Below are positions 9,625-19,380 of a stretch of 64,000 bases of DNA, in pieces. The stretch's first letter is position 1. Each line of letters starts with the position of its first letter. The notes under the pieces were generated by a model that made no database searches, had not been told where the DNA came from, and saw nothing but the letters and a program-made list of their open reading frames with translations. The stretch is from contig JACPVS010000024.1 of assembly GCA_016197365.1 (NCBI GenBank), positions 1-64,000 of the forward strand. Reading direction: 5' to 3'. Both the position numbers and the translations under genes were made by a program. This DNA is from Mycolicibacterium cosmeticum. Lineage in GTDB: Bacteria; Actinomycetota; Actinomycetes; Mycobacteriales; Mycobacteriaceae.

Positions 9625-10524
9625 ATGGAGTTGCGCCAGATCGAACACTTCGTCGCGGTCGCCGGCGAACTGAGCTTCACCCGGGCCGCCGAACGCGCCC
9701 ACGTCGTGCAATCGGCCCTGTCGACTTCGGTTGCCAAGCTCGAGCGCGAACTCGGCGTGCAGTTGTTCGACCGCAGTCGCCAGCAGATCACCCTCACCGC
9801 CGCAGGTGAGCGCTTCCGGGTGCATGCGTTCGACGTGTTGCGCGCGACCAAGACCGCGACCGAGTCGGTCGGCGAATTCCGCGGATCATTGACCGGCACC
9901 GTCGAGTTCGGATCGCTGATCTCATTCGGCCCACTCGATGTCGCCGGAGCGCTCGGCGAGTTCCACCGGGCCCACCCGCATGTGCGGCTTCGGTTGCGGC
10001 TCAGTCAGAGTGGCGCCTCTGCGTACCTGGCCGCGTTGACCGAGGGCTCACTGGACCTGGCCCTGGTGTCCATGCCCAACCGCTTCCCGGCACAGTTGGA
10101 CCTGCGGCTGTTGTTCGAGGAACTGATGGCTTTCGTGTGCCGTCCCGACCACCCCCGGGCCGGCGCGACGCGCCTGGACATCTCCGATCTGGCCGACGAG
10201 GAGCTCGTGGGCTTCCCACCCGATTTCGGCCTGCGACGACTGGTGGACAACGCCTTTCACGCCGCCGGGGTGCGCGCACAGACCCAGTACGAGGTGCCGG
10301 CCGGGTTCGCCGCCATCGCCGAACTGGTGCGCAACGGACTGGGCACCACGTTCATGCCCCGCTGCGAGGCGGTGCGCTTCCCCGGCCTGCACGCCGTCGA
10401 TCTGGCGAGCCCGGTGACCTGGCAGGTGTACCTCGCCGCACCGCCGGTCGAGCAGATGACCCCGGCAACCGCCCGCCTCGCCGACACACTGCTCGCCGCG
10501 GCGGCACGGGCCCGGTCGCTCTAG
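9625..10524 (+). CDS. LysR family transcriptional regulator
   Basis: MELRQIEHFVAVAGELSFTRAAERAHVVQSALSTSVAKLERELG. Confidence 0.95.
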   Translation: MELRQIEHFVAVAGELSFTRAAERAHVVQSALSTSVAKLERELGVQLFDRSRQQITLTAAGERFRVHAFDVLRATKTATESVGEFRGSLTGTVEFGSLISFGPLDVAGALGEFHRAHPHVRLRLRLSQSGASAYLAALTEGSLDLALVSMPNRFPAQLDLRLLFEELMAFVCRPDHPRAGATRLDISDLADEELVGFPPDFGLRRLVDNAFHAAGVRAQTQYEVPAGFAAIAELVRNGLGTTFMPRCEAVRFPGLHAVDLASPVTWQVYLAAPPVEQMTPATARLADTLLAAAARARSL

Positions 10525-11123
10525 CTCTGCGCCGAGATGGTGCCACCCAGCCACCGTTTGATGAAGCGGCGCAACTCTTCTCGTGACCGGGTGGCCGGAT
10601 TGGGCGCCACGAAGAACGACAGCATGACCCGCAGCGTGAACTCCACCAACTCCTGAAGGGCCGCGTCGTCATACCCGTGGCCGGCCCAGTCGACATCGAA
10701 CCGGTTGATCATCCGCATCCCGAAGTCCTGCGCCTCGTCGGATGCCATGCTGCTCGGTCGCGCGTTCTCGTAGGACTCGGACAACAGGATCGCCAGATGC
10801 GGGATCCGGGCCACCTCTTCGAGGGTGAAGAGCATCCCTGCGGTCATCGCCTCCGCCGGGTCGGCGATACCGCTGACCGCGCCGGCCAGCCGGTCCAGGA
10901 ATCCGTCTACCGAGGCGATGGCCGCGGCGTGCATCAGCGCGTCGGCCGTCGGGAAGTACCGGTAGACCGTCTGCCGGATGACACCGAGCGACGCCGCGAC
11001 GTCGGCGATGCTGATGCCCTTGCCGGTTTCCGCGATGAGCCGCACGGCCGCGTCGACGATGCGGGCGGTCGCCTCGTCGTCGGTGCGTGGCGGTTCGCCG
11101 CCCCAACCGCGCCTACGCGCCAT
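10521..11123 (-). CDS. TetR/AcrR family regulator
   Basis: ARIVDAAVRLIAETGKGISIADVAASLGVIRQTVYRYFPTADAL. Confidence 0.9.
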   Translation of the reverse strand: MARRRGWGGEPPRTDDEATARIVDAAVRLIAETGKGISIADVAASLGVIRQTVYRYFPTADALMHAAAIASVDGFLDRLAGAVSGIADPAEAMTAGMLFTLEEVARIPHLAILLSESYENARPSSMASDEAQDFGMRMINRFDVDWAGHGYDDAALQELVEFTLRVMLSFFVAPNPATRSREELRRFIKRWLGGTISAQS

Positions 11124-11179
11124 GATCGGTCCTCTGCACGAACCGCAGGATATCCCGGCCCCCCGTCGTGGAGGCTCCG

Positions 11180-11248
11180 GCGAGATTGCGCCCACGGTCG
11201 TGAATCTCGCCGAAACCGAGCAATCCACGACCGTCAGCGCAATCTCGC
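11180..11248. repeat. Long nested inverted repeat (hairpin/cruciform)
   Basis: GCGAGATTGCGC-CC-ACGGTCGTG ... CACGACCGT-CA-GCGCAATCTCGC; inner CTCG/CGAG arms. Confidence 0.85.
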
Positions 11249-11333
11249 TGGAGCACCGGCATTGACGGTCCGCACCCCTAGGTGTCAACATACAACCGAC
11301 GATCAATTTGTATGATTACAGCGAGGTGCCCCC

Positions 11334-12260
11334 ATGACGGATCTACAGGTACGAAAGATGCGGTTCGCGTTCGCCGACTACGACGTGCCCTTCTGCTGGA
11401 ACGAGAGCAATCCCGCCTTCTCCGCGATGGCCAACGCGGTGTCCTTCCTGGCCATCGCGTTCGAGAAGATGATCGTCACGACGATGGCCGAGGCCAAGCC
11501 ACTGCTCACCGATCCCGTGATCGCCGAGGAGGCCGACGCCTTCGTGCGCCAGGAGGGGCAGCATTCGATGGCCCACCGCCAGCACGCCCGCGGACTCATC
11601 AAGGCCTATCCGGCGCTCAAGGAAACCCTCGATGAGGTCATCGCCGCTTTCGACGACCTGGTCGACAACAAGCCGTTGAAGTACCGGCTGGCCTATACCG
11701 CCGACCTGGAGGCCACCTTCACGCCGGTGTTCAAGCTGATGCTGGACAACGATTCGACGCTGTTCGCCCCGGGCGACGACCGGGTGGCCTCGCTGTTCCT
11801 GTGGCACTTCGTCGAAGAGGTCGAGCACCGCAGCTCGGCCCTGATCATCTACAACGGTCTCGTCGACGAGCCGTGGTACCGGATGCGGGTGGCGCCGTCG
11901 ATCTTCAAACACGTTCTGGCTGTTGTCCGGATGGCGTGCGAAGGCTTCAACAAGCACATCCCGCTGGAAGTCCGCAAGGTCGACGCACTGTCGGCCTTCG
12001 CTCTGGAAGCCAAGAAGAACACGCTGCTCAAGAAGATGGGCCGGATCCCCGACTACGGGCCTTTCGAAAACGCCTTCGCCGGACTGGGACTGCGGGAATC
12101 ATTGACCGCGCTGTCGGGAATCGTGCGCAGCCAGATCCCGGGGCACGACCCCACCCACGAGAACTTGCCGGTGCTGGCCGCCGAATGGTTCAAACGCTAC
12201 GACGAGGGATATGACGTGACGAAGTGGTACACGGCCACCAAGGCCTCCGCCGATGTCTGA
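11334..12260 (+). CDS. Metal-dependent hydrolase family protein (PF10118-like)
   Basis: MRFAFADYDVPFCWNESNPAFSAMANAVS...EGQHSMAHRQH...FVEEVEHR. Confidence 0.8.
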   Translation: MTDLQVRKMRFAFADYDVPFCWNESNPAFSAMANAVSFLAIAFEKMIVTTMAEAKPLLTDPVIAEEADAFVRQEGQHSMAHRQHARGLIKAYPALKETLDEVIAAFDDLVDNKPLKYRLAYTADLEATFTPVFKLMLDNDSTLFAPGDDRVASLFLWHFVEEVEHRSSALIIYNGLVDEPWYRMRVAPSIFKHVLAVVRMACEGFNKHIPLEVRKVDALSAFALEAKKNTLLKKMGRIPDYGPFENAFAGLGLRESLTALSGIVRSQIPGHDPTHENLPVLAAEWFKRYDEGYDVTKWYTATKASADV

Positions 12261-13389
12261 TCTGTGTGCGGCGACGTTCGCCGGTCTGGCTGCGCGCCTG
12301 GGCTTCTCGTGTGATGAGATGGGCGGCCTGGTCTCGTTCCGCAACCCGCTGAATCTGGAGAACTGGACCCTTCCGGTACTCGAGCTGGTCGTGATCGCCG
12401 GGGCGATCCTGTCATTGGTGTATGCCGTCAACCGGTGGCGCCGGCACAACGACCCGACCAACGTGGTGCTCTGGTTCGGCGCCATCGCGTATCTGCTCAT
12501 CGTGGAGCCGCCGCTGTACTTCCCGGCGCAGTTCGGGATCGGCGAATACGTGGACACGATGTTCGCGCACAACGTGTTCAGCGTCGACTTCCTCTGGGGA
12601 CGGCTGCCGCTGTACATCGTCGCGATCTATCCGATGATGGCCACCGTCGCGTTCGAGATCGTGCGCATCCTGGGGGTGTTTCAGCGGCGCGGCGTCCTCG
12701 TCGGCGCCATCTGTGTGGGCTTCGTCCATCATGCCTTCTACGAGATCTTCGATCACCTCGGGCCGCAATTGCGTTGGTGGGAGTGGACTCTGGACCATCC
12801 GATGAACCAGCCGTTCTTCGACTCGGTGCCGCTGCCCAGCGTCGTGGTGTTCGCCGCGCTGTGGCCGATGTCGCTGGCGTTCTGCGTGCAGCTGTTCGTC
12901 GGCCGCAAGGTCGACGCAGGCACGAACTTCACCGGGCTCCAGATCCTCTGGCGCACTGTGGTGGTCGGCGTGCTGGCATCTATCGGCACCGTGCTGCTGC
13001 CGCTACCGGCGACGGTGGTCGGCAACCTCACCGGCAGCACTGACATCGGCGGCGTCATATACGCCCTCGAACTGGTGGTGCTGGCCGTCGTCGCGGTGCC
13101 GGTACTCGTAGGCCAGTGGCGGAGACTGCGCAAAACCGGTGCAAGCCATGCGAACCCGCTGATCCTCGGCTACGCCGCGGTGTACCTGGCCGTCATGGCG
13201 GTGCTGTGGGCAGCCGCGCTGCCCGCCTACTTCGGCGGGACCGACGGGGTGACCACGGACGGGGACCCGGTGGGCAACCTCTGGTACGCGGTGCTCTGCT
13301 TCGCGATCGCCGGCCTGTCCATCGCGGCATGCCGCAGCGTGGCGCCACGGGCTCAGACCACACCGCAGCCGCTACTGACGGGCAGCTGA
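12253..13389 (+). CDS. Multi-pass membrane protein, hypothetical
   Basis: Multiple hydrophobic segments; overlaps upstream stop by 8 nt. Confidence 0.75.
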   Translation: MSDLCAATFAGLAARLGFSCDEMGGLVSFRNPLNLENWTLPVLELVVIAGAILSLVYAVNRWRRHNDPTNVVLWFGAIAYLLIVEPPLYFPAQFGIGEYVDTMFAHNVFSVDFLWGRLPLYIVAIYPMMATVAFEIVRILGVFQRRGVLVGAICVGFVHHAFYEIFDHLGPQLRWWEWTLDHPMNQPFFDSVPLPSVVVFAALWPMSLAFCVQLFVGRKVDAGTNFTGLQILWRTVVVGVLASIGTVLLPLPATVVGNLTGSTDIGGVIYALELVVLAVVAVPVLVGQWRRLRKTGASHANPLILGYAAVYLAVMAVLWAAALPAYFGGTDGVTTDGDPVGNLWYAVLCFAIAGLSIAACRSVAPRAQTTPQPLLTGS

Positions 13390-14064
13390 GCCGACCGTAT
13401 TGGCGGGCACGGTGAGCCACGCTTCCGCCGCCGCGGCGGCGCGCATCAGGGCACCGTATTCGCCGAGGTAGTCGGCGATCGCACCCAACCAGGGCAGCAT
13501 GCCGAGGTAACGGAACAGGCCTCGGGGGTGCGGACGCTTGCCCAGTTCGGCGCCGATGGCGTTCAAGATGCCCGCCAGGTGCCAGACCTTTCGCGCCAAC
13601 GACATCTGCGACCAGCCGGGCTCCGGCGCCGGCTCCGGATCCGGGGCGTGGGTGAGGTCGCGGGCGCACAGCACCGCCGCCAGCATCCGCACTCGGGTGG
13701 GCGTGTCGGTGACGCCGTGTTCGCGCGCGACGGCGCACAGCACGGTGGCCTGATTGGCGAACCCGAGCAGATCCTGGATCGGCAGCCGGTCGGCGATCAC
13801 CCCCAGCACCCCGGGGAAGGCGACCAGCACGGTGTCCAGGGCGCCGACCCGCCGCACCCACCAGCGGATGCGCGCAGCCCGGTCCTTCTCCTCCCACGCC
13901 GTGGTCCCCGGGATGTCCGCGCAGCCCAGCCGGGGGCGCACCTTGAACGGATCTGCTTCTGCCAGCACGTCCAGGATGAGGTCGATGAGGCTCACGGCAC
14001 GCCCCAGCGCACCCGCCACGTCCTCGTCGGTGAGTTCGGCTTTCGGTATCGGGATCAGGCCCAT
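13372..14064 (-). CDS. Hypothetical protein
   Basis: MGLIPIPKAELTDEDVAGALGRAVSLIDLILDVLAEADPF; convergent overlap with the previous gene. Confidence 0.6.
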   Translation of the reverse strand: MGLIPIPKAELTDEDVAGALGRAVSLIDLILDVLAEADPFKVRPRLGCADIPGTTAWEEKDRAARIRWWVRRVGALDTVLVAFPGVLGVIADRLPIQDLLGFANQATVLCAVAREHGVTDTPTRVRMLAAVLCARDLTHAPDPEPAPEPGWSQMSLARKVWHLAGILNAIGAELGKRPHPRGLFRYLGMLPWLGAIADYLGEYGALMRAAAAAEAWLTVPANTVGSAARQ

Positions 14065-14177
14065 ACCGCCATCCTGCTGCATTCGCCTCGACTTGGGCGA
14101 AATCAAAAGCCGTGGCCGGACCGCCGGGGGGCCCGCGACGCCGAGACGTCTCGTGGGTCCGCGGCTAGCGTCGCCGC

Positions 14178-14921
14178 GTGACTTCGCATTCGTTCCTGTC
14201 CCAGTCCGCCTTCGCCGGCCGCACGGTCGTACTGATCGGTGGGGCCTCGGGTATCGGGCTGGCCACCGCGCGGCTGATCAGCGCCGCCGGGGGCGCCGTT
14301 GTCCTCGGCGGCCGGACCGCGGCGACACTGTCCGCCGCGGCCGCTGAACTGGGTGCGGGCGCGCGGGCCCGGGTCGTGGACACCTCCGACCAATCCAGTC
14401 TCGACGAGTTCTTCGGCGCGCTGGATGTGGTGCACGGGGTGTTCACCACCGCGGCCACCTACGTCACCGGGTCGCTGTCGGAGTTGTCGGTCGAGGAGGC
14501 CGCCACACCGTTCGATTCGAAGTTCTGGGGCCAGTACCGGGTGGTGAAGACGGCGCTGCCCCGGCTTGCCTCCGATGCCGCGGTGGTGCTGATGTCGGGT
14601 GCGGCCAGCATCCGACCGGCAGGTAGTGCGCCCGCGTACGTGGCCGCCAATGCGGCGATCGAGGGGTTGGCCCGCGGCCTGGCCTTCGAGCTCGCGCCCG
14701 TCCGGGTGAATGCGATCGCTCCCGGCACGGTGGACGGAAACCTTTGGAACCAACGGGATCCCGAGGTACGCAGGGCAGCGTTGGAATTCTTCGGGGCCCA
14801 GTCCGTGGTCGGCCGGCCCGTCACCGAGGATGAGGTCGCGCAGGCCGCGGCGTATCTGCTGCTGAACACGGGCACCACCGGGTCCACGCTGTTCCCGGAC
14901 GGGGGCTACAGCTTCCGGTAG
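14178..14921 (+). CDS. SDR family oxidoreductase
   Basis: VVLIGGASGIGLATARLISAAGG; C-terminal GTTGSTLFPDGGYSF. Confidence 0.9.
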   Translation: MTSHSFLSQSAFAGRTVVLIGGASGIGLATARLISAAGGAVVLGGRTAATLSAAAAELGAGARARVVDTSDQSSLDEFFGALDVVHGVFTTAATYVTGSLSELSVEEAATPFDSKFWGQYRVVKTALPRLASDAAVVLMSGAASIRPAGSAPAYVAANAAIEGLARGLAFELAPVRVNAIAPGTVDGNLWNQRDPEVRRAALEFFGAQSVVGRPVTEDEVAQAAAYLLLNTGTTGSTLFPDGGYSFR

Positions 14922-14926
14922 CTCAC

Positions 14927-15718
14927 TTGGGTGATGATCGTCGGGTGCATTATTTCCAGCGTCTCGACGACACGACCTTCCAGGCGACAGACCATACGGG
15001 CGGGGCGTGGAACACGTCCGAACAACACATCGCGCCGTCCCTGGGCCTGCTGGCGCACGCCGTCGAATGCGATCGCGATGCCCGCCGGACCGACGGCCTG
15101 CGGGTGGCCCGGATTTCCTACGACATCCTCGGCACCGTGCCCGTCGGCGTGGTCGACGTCGCGGTGCGGGTGTTGCGGCCGGGGCGCAGCATCGAGCTCG
15201 TCGAGGCGACCCTGCGTCACGCCGAGCGCCCGGTGCTCGTGCTCCGCGCCTGGCTGATGCAATCCTTCGAGACGGCGTCCTTGGCAGCGACGTCGTTCGC
15301 ATCGATGCCGCCGGCCGACGACATGCCGGCGTGGGATCCGTCCTCGATCTGGCCTGGCGGGTTCATCGCCTCCGCGCAGGTTCGGCGGATCGAGCAGCAC
15401 CCGGGCCGCGCGGCCGCCTGGGTCCGCACCGACGTGCGGCTCCTCAAGGGTGAGGCCGTGAGCTCGACGGCCCGCGCCATCGGCTTGCTCGACATCTCGA
15501 ACGGTCTGGCAGTCCGCATGAACCCGGCCGACGTCGCGTTCCCGAACATCGACCTCACCGCGCACCTGTTCGCCGAACCCGCCGGTGAATGGTTGGGTTT
15601 CGACACCACGGTGTCCGTCAGCGCCACCGGGACCGGCCTGACCCACAGCGTCATCCACGACGAGACGGGCCCCATCGGGGTGTCCTCGCAGATGCTGACC
15701 GTGCGGCCCAGCCGATGA
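14927..15718 (+). CDS. Thioesterase family protein (acyl-CoA thioesterase-like)
   Basis: GGAWNTSEQHIAPSLGLLAHAVE hot-dog-type N-terminus; start may be GTG 14945. Confidence 0.8.
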   Translation: MGDDRRVHYFQRLDDTTFQATDHTGGAWNTSEQHIAPSLGLLAHAVECDRDARRTDGLRVARISYDILGTVPVGVVDVAVRVLRPGRSIELVEATLRHAERPVLVLRAWLMQSFETASLAATSFASMPPADDMPAWDPSSIWPGGFIASAQVRRIEQHPGRAAAWVRTDVRLLKGEAVSSTARAIGLLDISNGLAVRMNPADVAFPNIDLTAHLFAEPAGEWLGFDTTVSVSATGTGLTHSVIHDETGPIGVSSQMLTVRPSR

Positions 15719-15721
15719 CTC

Positions 15722-15979
15722 CTAGTACTCGCGCAGCTTGGTGATCAGGTTGTCCTTGGACAGATTGGAGTAGCCGGACAACCCCAACTCCTTGGCGCGT
15801 TTACGCAACTCTGCGACCGTCCACGCGTCGTAGCTGCCCGAGCGGCCGCCCCTCCTACCGACCGAGGATGCACCCCGTGCCGCCGCTGCGTTGGAGATGC
15901 GGGCCGCCTGCTCTTTGGAGTCGCCCTCCTCACGCAGATCCCGGTACAACTCCTCGTTTTTGATCGATGCATTCGGCAC
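15722..15979 (-). CDS. Small protein with Rho-N/SAP-like C-terminal motif (DUF7218-like)
   Basis: MPNASIKNEELYRDLREEGDSKEQAARISNAAAARGA...WTVAELRKRAKELGLSGYSNLSKDNLITKLREY. Confidence 0.85.
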   Translation of the reverse strand: MPNASIKNEELYRDLREEGDSKEQAARISNAAAARGASSVGRRGGRSGSYDAWTVAELRKRAKELGLSGYSNLSKDNLITKLREY

Positions 15980-16240
15980 CGTGATTACCCCCTTGGCAAA
16001 TCGTGTGCGGTCCTCTCATTCCCGAACATTCCCCGGCTGAAACGTGTGAACGGGTACGACTGAGTCGCTCTCTGGCAACCCCGCGGACGTGACCGGCGCG
16101 CCCTAGCGGCCGCGAACGGCCCCGGCATTCACACGGTCTGCAGCCCTCACCGAACACCTGACCATTGAGTTCTTCACGGGTGTCAATTTCTGCGCCGTAT
16201 GGCAGCGGGCGCCCGAAAGCGAGTGTTGCTGCGCGGCACT

Positions 16241-16256
16241 GTGTGAACTTTCACAC
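16241..16256. promoter_or_regulatory. Operator-like palindrome
   Basis: GTGTGAA-CT-TTCACAC in the 15980-16278 intergenic region. Confidence 0.4.
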
Positions 16257-16278
16257 TCCGCCCGGCTCGCTGAATTTC

Positions 16279-16875
16279 TCAGCGATCGGCACCTCGGTGC
16301 CCGGAACGTTCCAACGCATCGCGGGGCCGCAGAAAGCCCAGCGGCTGCAGGGTGCGCAGGGCGCGCACGGCCCCCGAAGGGATGACCCGGGTAAAGAACA
16401 CACCGGCGTCGAACGTGCCGCGGACTTCCTTGACGAAGGTGCTCGGCAGGCCGAACCTGATGAGCCCCTGGCTGACGTCGATCAGGTCGGCCCGGCGCAC
16501 GGCCTCGACCAGGTCCGCGTGCGGGCGCGGCGCGCCATACGTGAGAAATCGGTGATGTTCGGCGACGACGACCGCCAGCTCGTCGGACCACTCGTCGCGC
16601 CCGGTCCGCTGTAGCCACGCATCCTGCGCAACGATGGAGGGCACCAGGTAGTCGAGGGTGTCGAAGGCGGCCAGGTCGTGAAACGCCACCGCGATGGCCA
16701 GCTTGTCGTCGCGTCCCGGGGAATCCTCCGACAGCGCTCGGGCGAAGTTGATGACACGGTAGACGTGCGCCTTATAGGCGTCGAAACCGGCGTCGTCGCC
16801 GCGTGCGCGGTACCGGTGCGATTCCAGGATCTCCTCGGCCAACGGCTGGCTGTGCAGGATCTCGGCTGCGGTCAC
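16279..16875 (-). CDS. HD-domain metal-dependent phosphohydrolase-like protein
   Basis: DDKLAIAVAFHDLAAFDTLDYL...AVVVAEHHRF. Confidence 0.75.
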   Translation of the reverse strand: MTAAEILHSQPLAEEILESHRYRARGDDAGFDAYKAHVYRVINFARALSEDSPGRDDKLAIAVAFHDLAAFDTLDYLVPSIVAQDAWLQRTGRDEWSDELAVVVAEHHRFLTYGAPRPHADLVEAVRRADLIDVSQGLIRFGLPSTFVKEVRGTFDAGVFFTRVIPSGAVRALRTLQPLGFLRPRDALERSGHRGADR

Positions 16876-16954
16876 AGGAAAAGCCTAGGCCCGGCTCACG
16901 AAATAGGCGGCGCGTCAGCGCAGTTCTGAAAAGGAAGCAACGAACGGAGTGCGC

Positions 16955-17887
16955 ATGGGAAACCCGGTGCGGGTGCTGGTCCCCGACGAGATCGGGCTGC
17001 GGGTGATCGGCGGTTCGCCGGCTCTGGAGGCCATCCGATACGAGCCCGGGGCACCCTGGCCGCGCGAGGGACGCGACGCCACGGTTGTGGTCGTCGGGTA
17101 CGAGAACGCCCCGGCGGTGGGTGCCAGGTTCGCCGAGCTTGCGGCCTTGCGGCTGGTGCAGACGCTCAACGCCGGGTACGAGCAGTGGCTTCCGCTGCTG
17201 CCGGACGGCGTCCTGCTGTCCAATGGCCGTGGGGCCCATGGTGGTTCGTCCGCCGAATGGGTGGTGGCCGCGCTGCTTGCCATCTTCCGGGACCTCCCGT
17301 ACTTCGGTGAGCAGCAGGCCGCCGGGCTCTGGCGTCCCCGCATCACCGAGACACTGATCGGCAAACGGGTCGTCGTCCTGGGCGCCGGCGATCTGGCCGT
17401 CAACCTCGCCGCCCGGTTGGCACCGTTCGAGACCGAGGTGATCCTGGTCGGCCGAAGCGCCCGCGCCGGGGTGCATGCCCTTGACGACCTCGACGACCTG
17501 CTGCCCGATGCCGACGTCGTGGTCGCGATGCTGCCCGCCGATGATTCGACGCACCGGCTCATCGACGCCGAATTCCTCGCCCGGCTGTCCGACGGGTCCG
17601 TGGTGGTCAACGCGGGTAGGGGCGGGGCGGTGCACACCGATGCGCTGCTCGCCGAGCTGACGACGGGACGGCTGCGCGCGGCGCTGGACGTCACCGACCC
17701 CGAGCCGCTACCGGCCGGGCACCCGTTGTGGTCCGCACCCGGGCTACTGCTGACCCCACACGTGGCGGGCAGTACCGAGGGCGCCTGGGAGCGGGCCTGG
17801 GCGGTCGCCCGGGCGCAGATCGAGATGTACGCGGCCGACGACCGGCCGTCCAATGTGGTCGCCGGGCCGTCGGCGCCACACGAATAA
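16955..17887 (+). CDS. D-isomer specific 2-hydroxyacid dehydrogenase family
   Basis: GKRVVVLGAGDLAVNLAARLAPFE; NAGRGGAVHTDALLAEL; LDVTDPEPLPAGHPLW. Confidence 0.92.
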   Translation: MGNPVRVLVPDEIGLRVIGGSPALEAIRYEPGAPWPREGRDATVVVVGYENAPAVGARFAELAALRLVQTLNAGYEQWLPLLPDGVLLSNGRGAHGGSSAEWVVAALLAIFRDLPYFGEQQAAGLWRPRITETLIGKRVVVLGAGDLAVNLAARLAPFETEVILVGRSARAGVHALDDLDDLLPDADVVVAMLPADDSTHRLIDAEFLARLSDGSVVVNAGRGGAVHTDALLAELTTGRLRAALDVTDPEPLPAGHPLWSAPGLLLTPHVAGSTEGAWERAWAVARAQIEMYAADDRPSNVVAGPSAPHE

Positions 17888-17917
17888 GCCACCCGAACAA
17901 CCAGAAAGGATTGCACT

Positions 17918-18361
17918 ATGCCGACATTGGAGGAAGCGGCCGCATTGGCCGCCGCAGACCAGGGCCTGGCGGTGGTCGCCACGCTGCGCGCCGACGCCAC
18001 CATCCAGTCGTCGCTGATCAACGCGGGAGTGCTCGCACATCCCGGCACGGGCGCGCCGGTGCTGGGTTTCGTCACCTACGGTCCGGTGAAGCTGTCCAAC
18101 CTCCGGGCGCGCCCGCAGATTTCGGTGACCTTCCGGTCCGGTTGGCAATGGGCCACGGTCGAGGGTCGCGCCGAGCTGGCCGGCCCGGCGGATCCCCAGC
18201 CGTGGCTGACCGACCCCGATCAGCTGCGGATGCTGCTGCGCGACATCTTCGCCGCGGCCGGCGGCACGCATGACGACTGGGACGCCTACGACCGGGTGAT
18301 GCGTGAGCAGGGACGCACCGCGGTGCTGATCGAACCGACCCGGATCTACAGCAACGGGTGA
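17918..18361 (+). CDS. PPOX/F420-dependent oxidoreductase family
   Basis: GLAVVATLRADATIQSSLINAGVL...SNLRARPQISVTFRSG...WATVEGRAEL. Confidence 0.85.
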   Translation: MPTLEEAAALAAADQGLAVVATLRADATIQSSLINAGVLAHPGTGAPVLGFVTYGPVKLSNLRARPQISVTFRSGWQWATVEGRAELAGPADPQPWLTDPDQLRMLLRDIFAAAGGTHDDWDAYDRVMREQGRTAVLIEPTRIYSNG

Positions 18362-18368
18362 GCACCCC

Positions 18369-18500
18369 TTACGTGTAGGCGACCCGGACACCGTGGATAT
18401 GGCCCTCGAACGCGAAGGGCGCCCGTTCGCGGTAGTCCATCGACACCGGCACGGGCGGCCCGCTGTGAGCCACACCGTAGTGCGTCGAACTTACGAGTGC
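18369..18500 (-). pseudogene. Remnant of a C-terminal coding region (sulfatase-like tail)
   Basis: Minus-strand frame without start: ...THYGVAHSGPPVPVSMDYRERAPFAFEGHIHGVRVAYT-stop; resembles bacterial arylsulfatase C-termini. Confidence 0.35.
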
Positions 18501-18639
18501 AGGTGCCGAACTCGACCACGCCTACACCTTACCGTTACCTTAGGTATCTCTTAATATTCTTAATTTCCGTGTAGGGTGGCCGTTGTAGGTGCCAGCACGG
18601 GTGGAGTGTTCTCACCTGTGATCAGCGGAAGGAACCGAT

Positions 18640-19380
18640 ATGCACGACACCCGGATCGTCTTGGTCACCGGAGCGTCCCGCGGAATCGGCGCCGAAGTCG
18701 CACGCCAGCTCGCCGAGCCGGGCACCCACGTCGTCGTCAACTACCGCGAGAAATCCGCCCGCGCCGAAGCAGTCGCCGACGACATCCGCCTGCTGGGTGG
18801 CCAGGCCTCCACCCTCGGTGCCGACATCTCCGACGAGGCTGCGGCGGTCGCCATGATCACCGAGATCGGGCAGCGCTTCGGCCGGCTCGACATGTTGGTC
18901 CTCAACGCCTCGGGCGGCCTGGAGCTCGGCGCGGACTCCGGCTACGCCATGCGGCTCAACCGCGACGCGCAACGCCGGCTGGCCGAGTTGGCGCTGCCGC
19001 TCATGCCCGCCGGTGCCCGCATCGTGTTCGTCACCAGCCATCAGGCGCACTTCTATCCGCACAAGGCCGTCCCCAAGGGCTACGCGCCCATCGCATTGAG
19101 CAAGCGTGCCGGGGAAACCGCCCTGCACGGGATGAAGCGTGAATTCGACCAGCACGGAATTCATTTCACCGTGGTCTCCGGCGACATGATCGACGGGACC
19201 ATCATCATCCGGCTGCTGCAGCGCCGCGATCCCGACGCGGTGGACGCCCGCCGCGCCTATGCTCCCCTGCCGACCGTCGAGGAGTTCGCCTCCGCGATCG
19301 CCGGTGCGGCCCGCTCGCCCCACCATCCCGGCGTCGTCTACGTCGGCGGCTCGGACTATCTGATGGACCGATCCGCCTGA
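18640..19380 (+). CDS. SDR family oxidoreductase
   Basis: IVLVTGASRGIGAEVARQLAEPGTHVVVNYREKS. Confidence 0.92.
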   Translation: MHDTRIVLVTGASRGIGAEVARQLAEPGTHVVVNYREKSARAEAVADDIRLLGGQASTLGADISDEAAAVAMITEIGQRFGRLDMLVLNASGGLELGADSGYAMRLNRDAQRRLAELALPLMPAGARIVFVTSHQAHFYPHKAVPKGYAPIALSKRAGETALHGMKREFDQHGIHFTVVSGDMIDGTIIIRLLQRRDPDAVDARRAYAPLPTVEEFASAIAGAARSPHHPGVVYVGGSDYLMDRSA

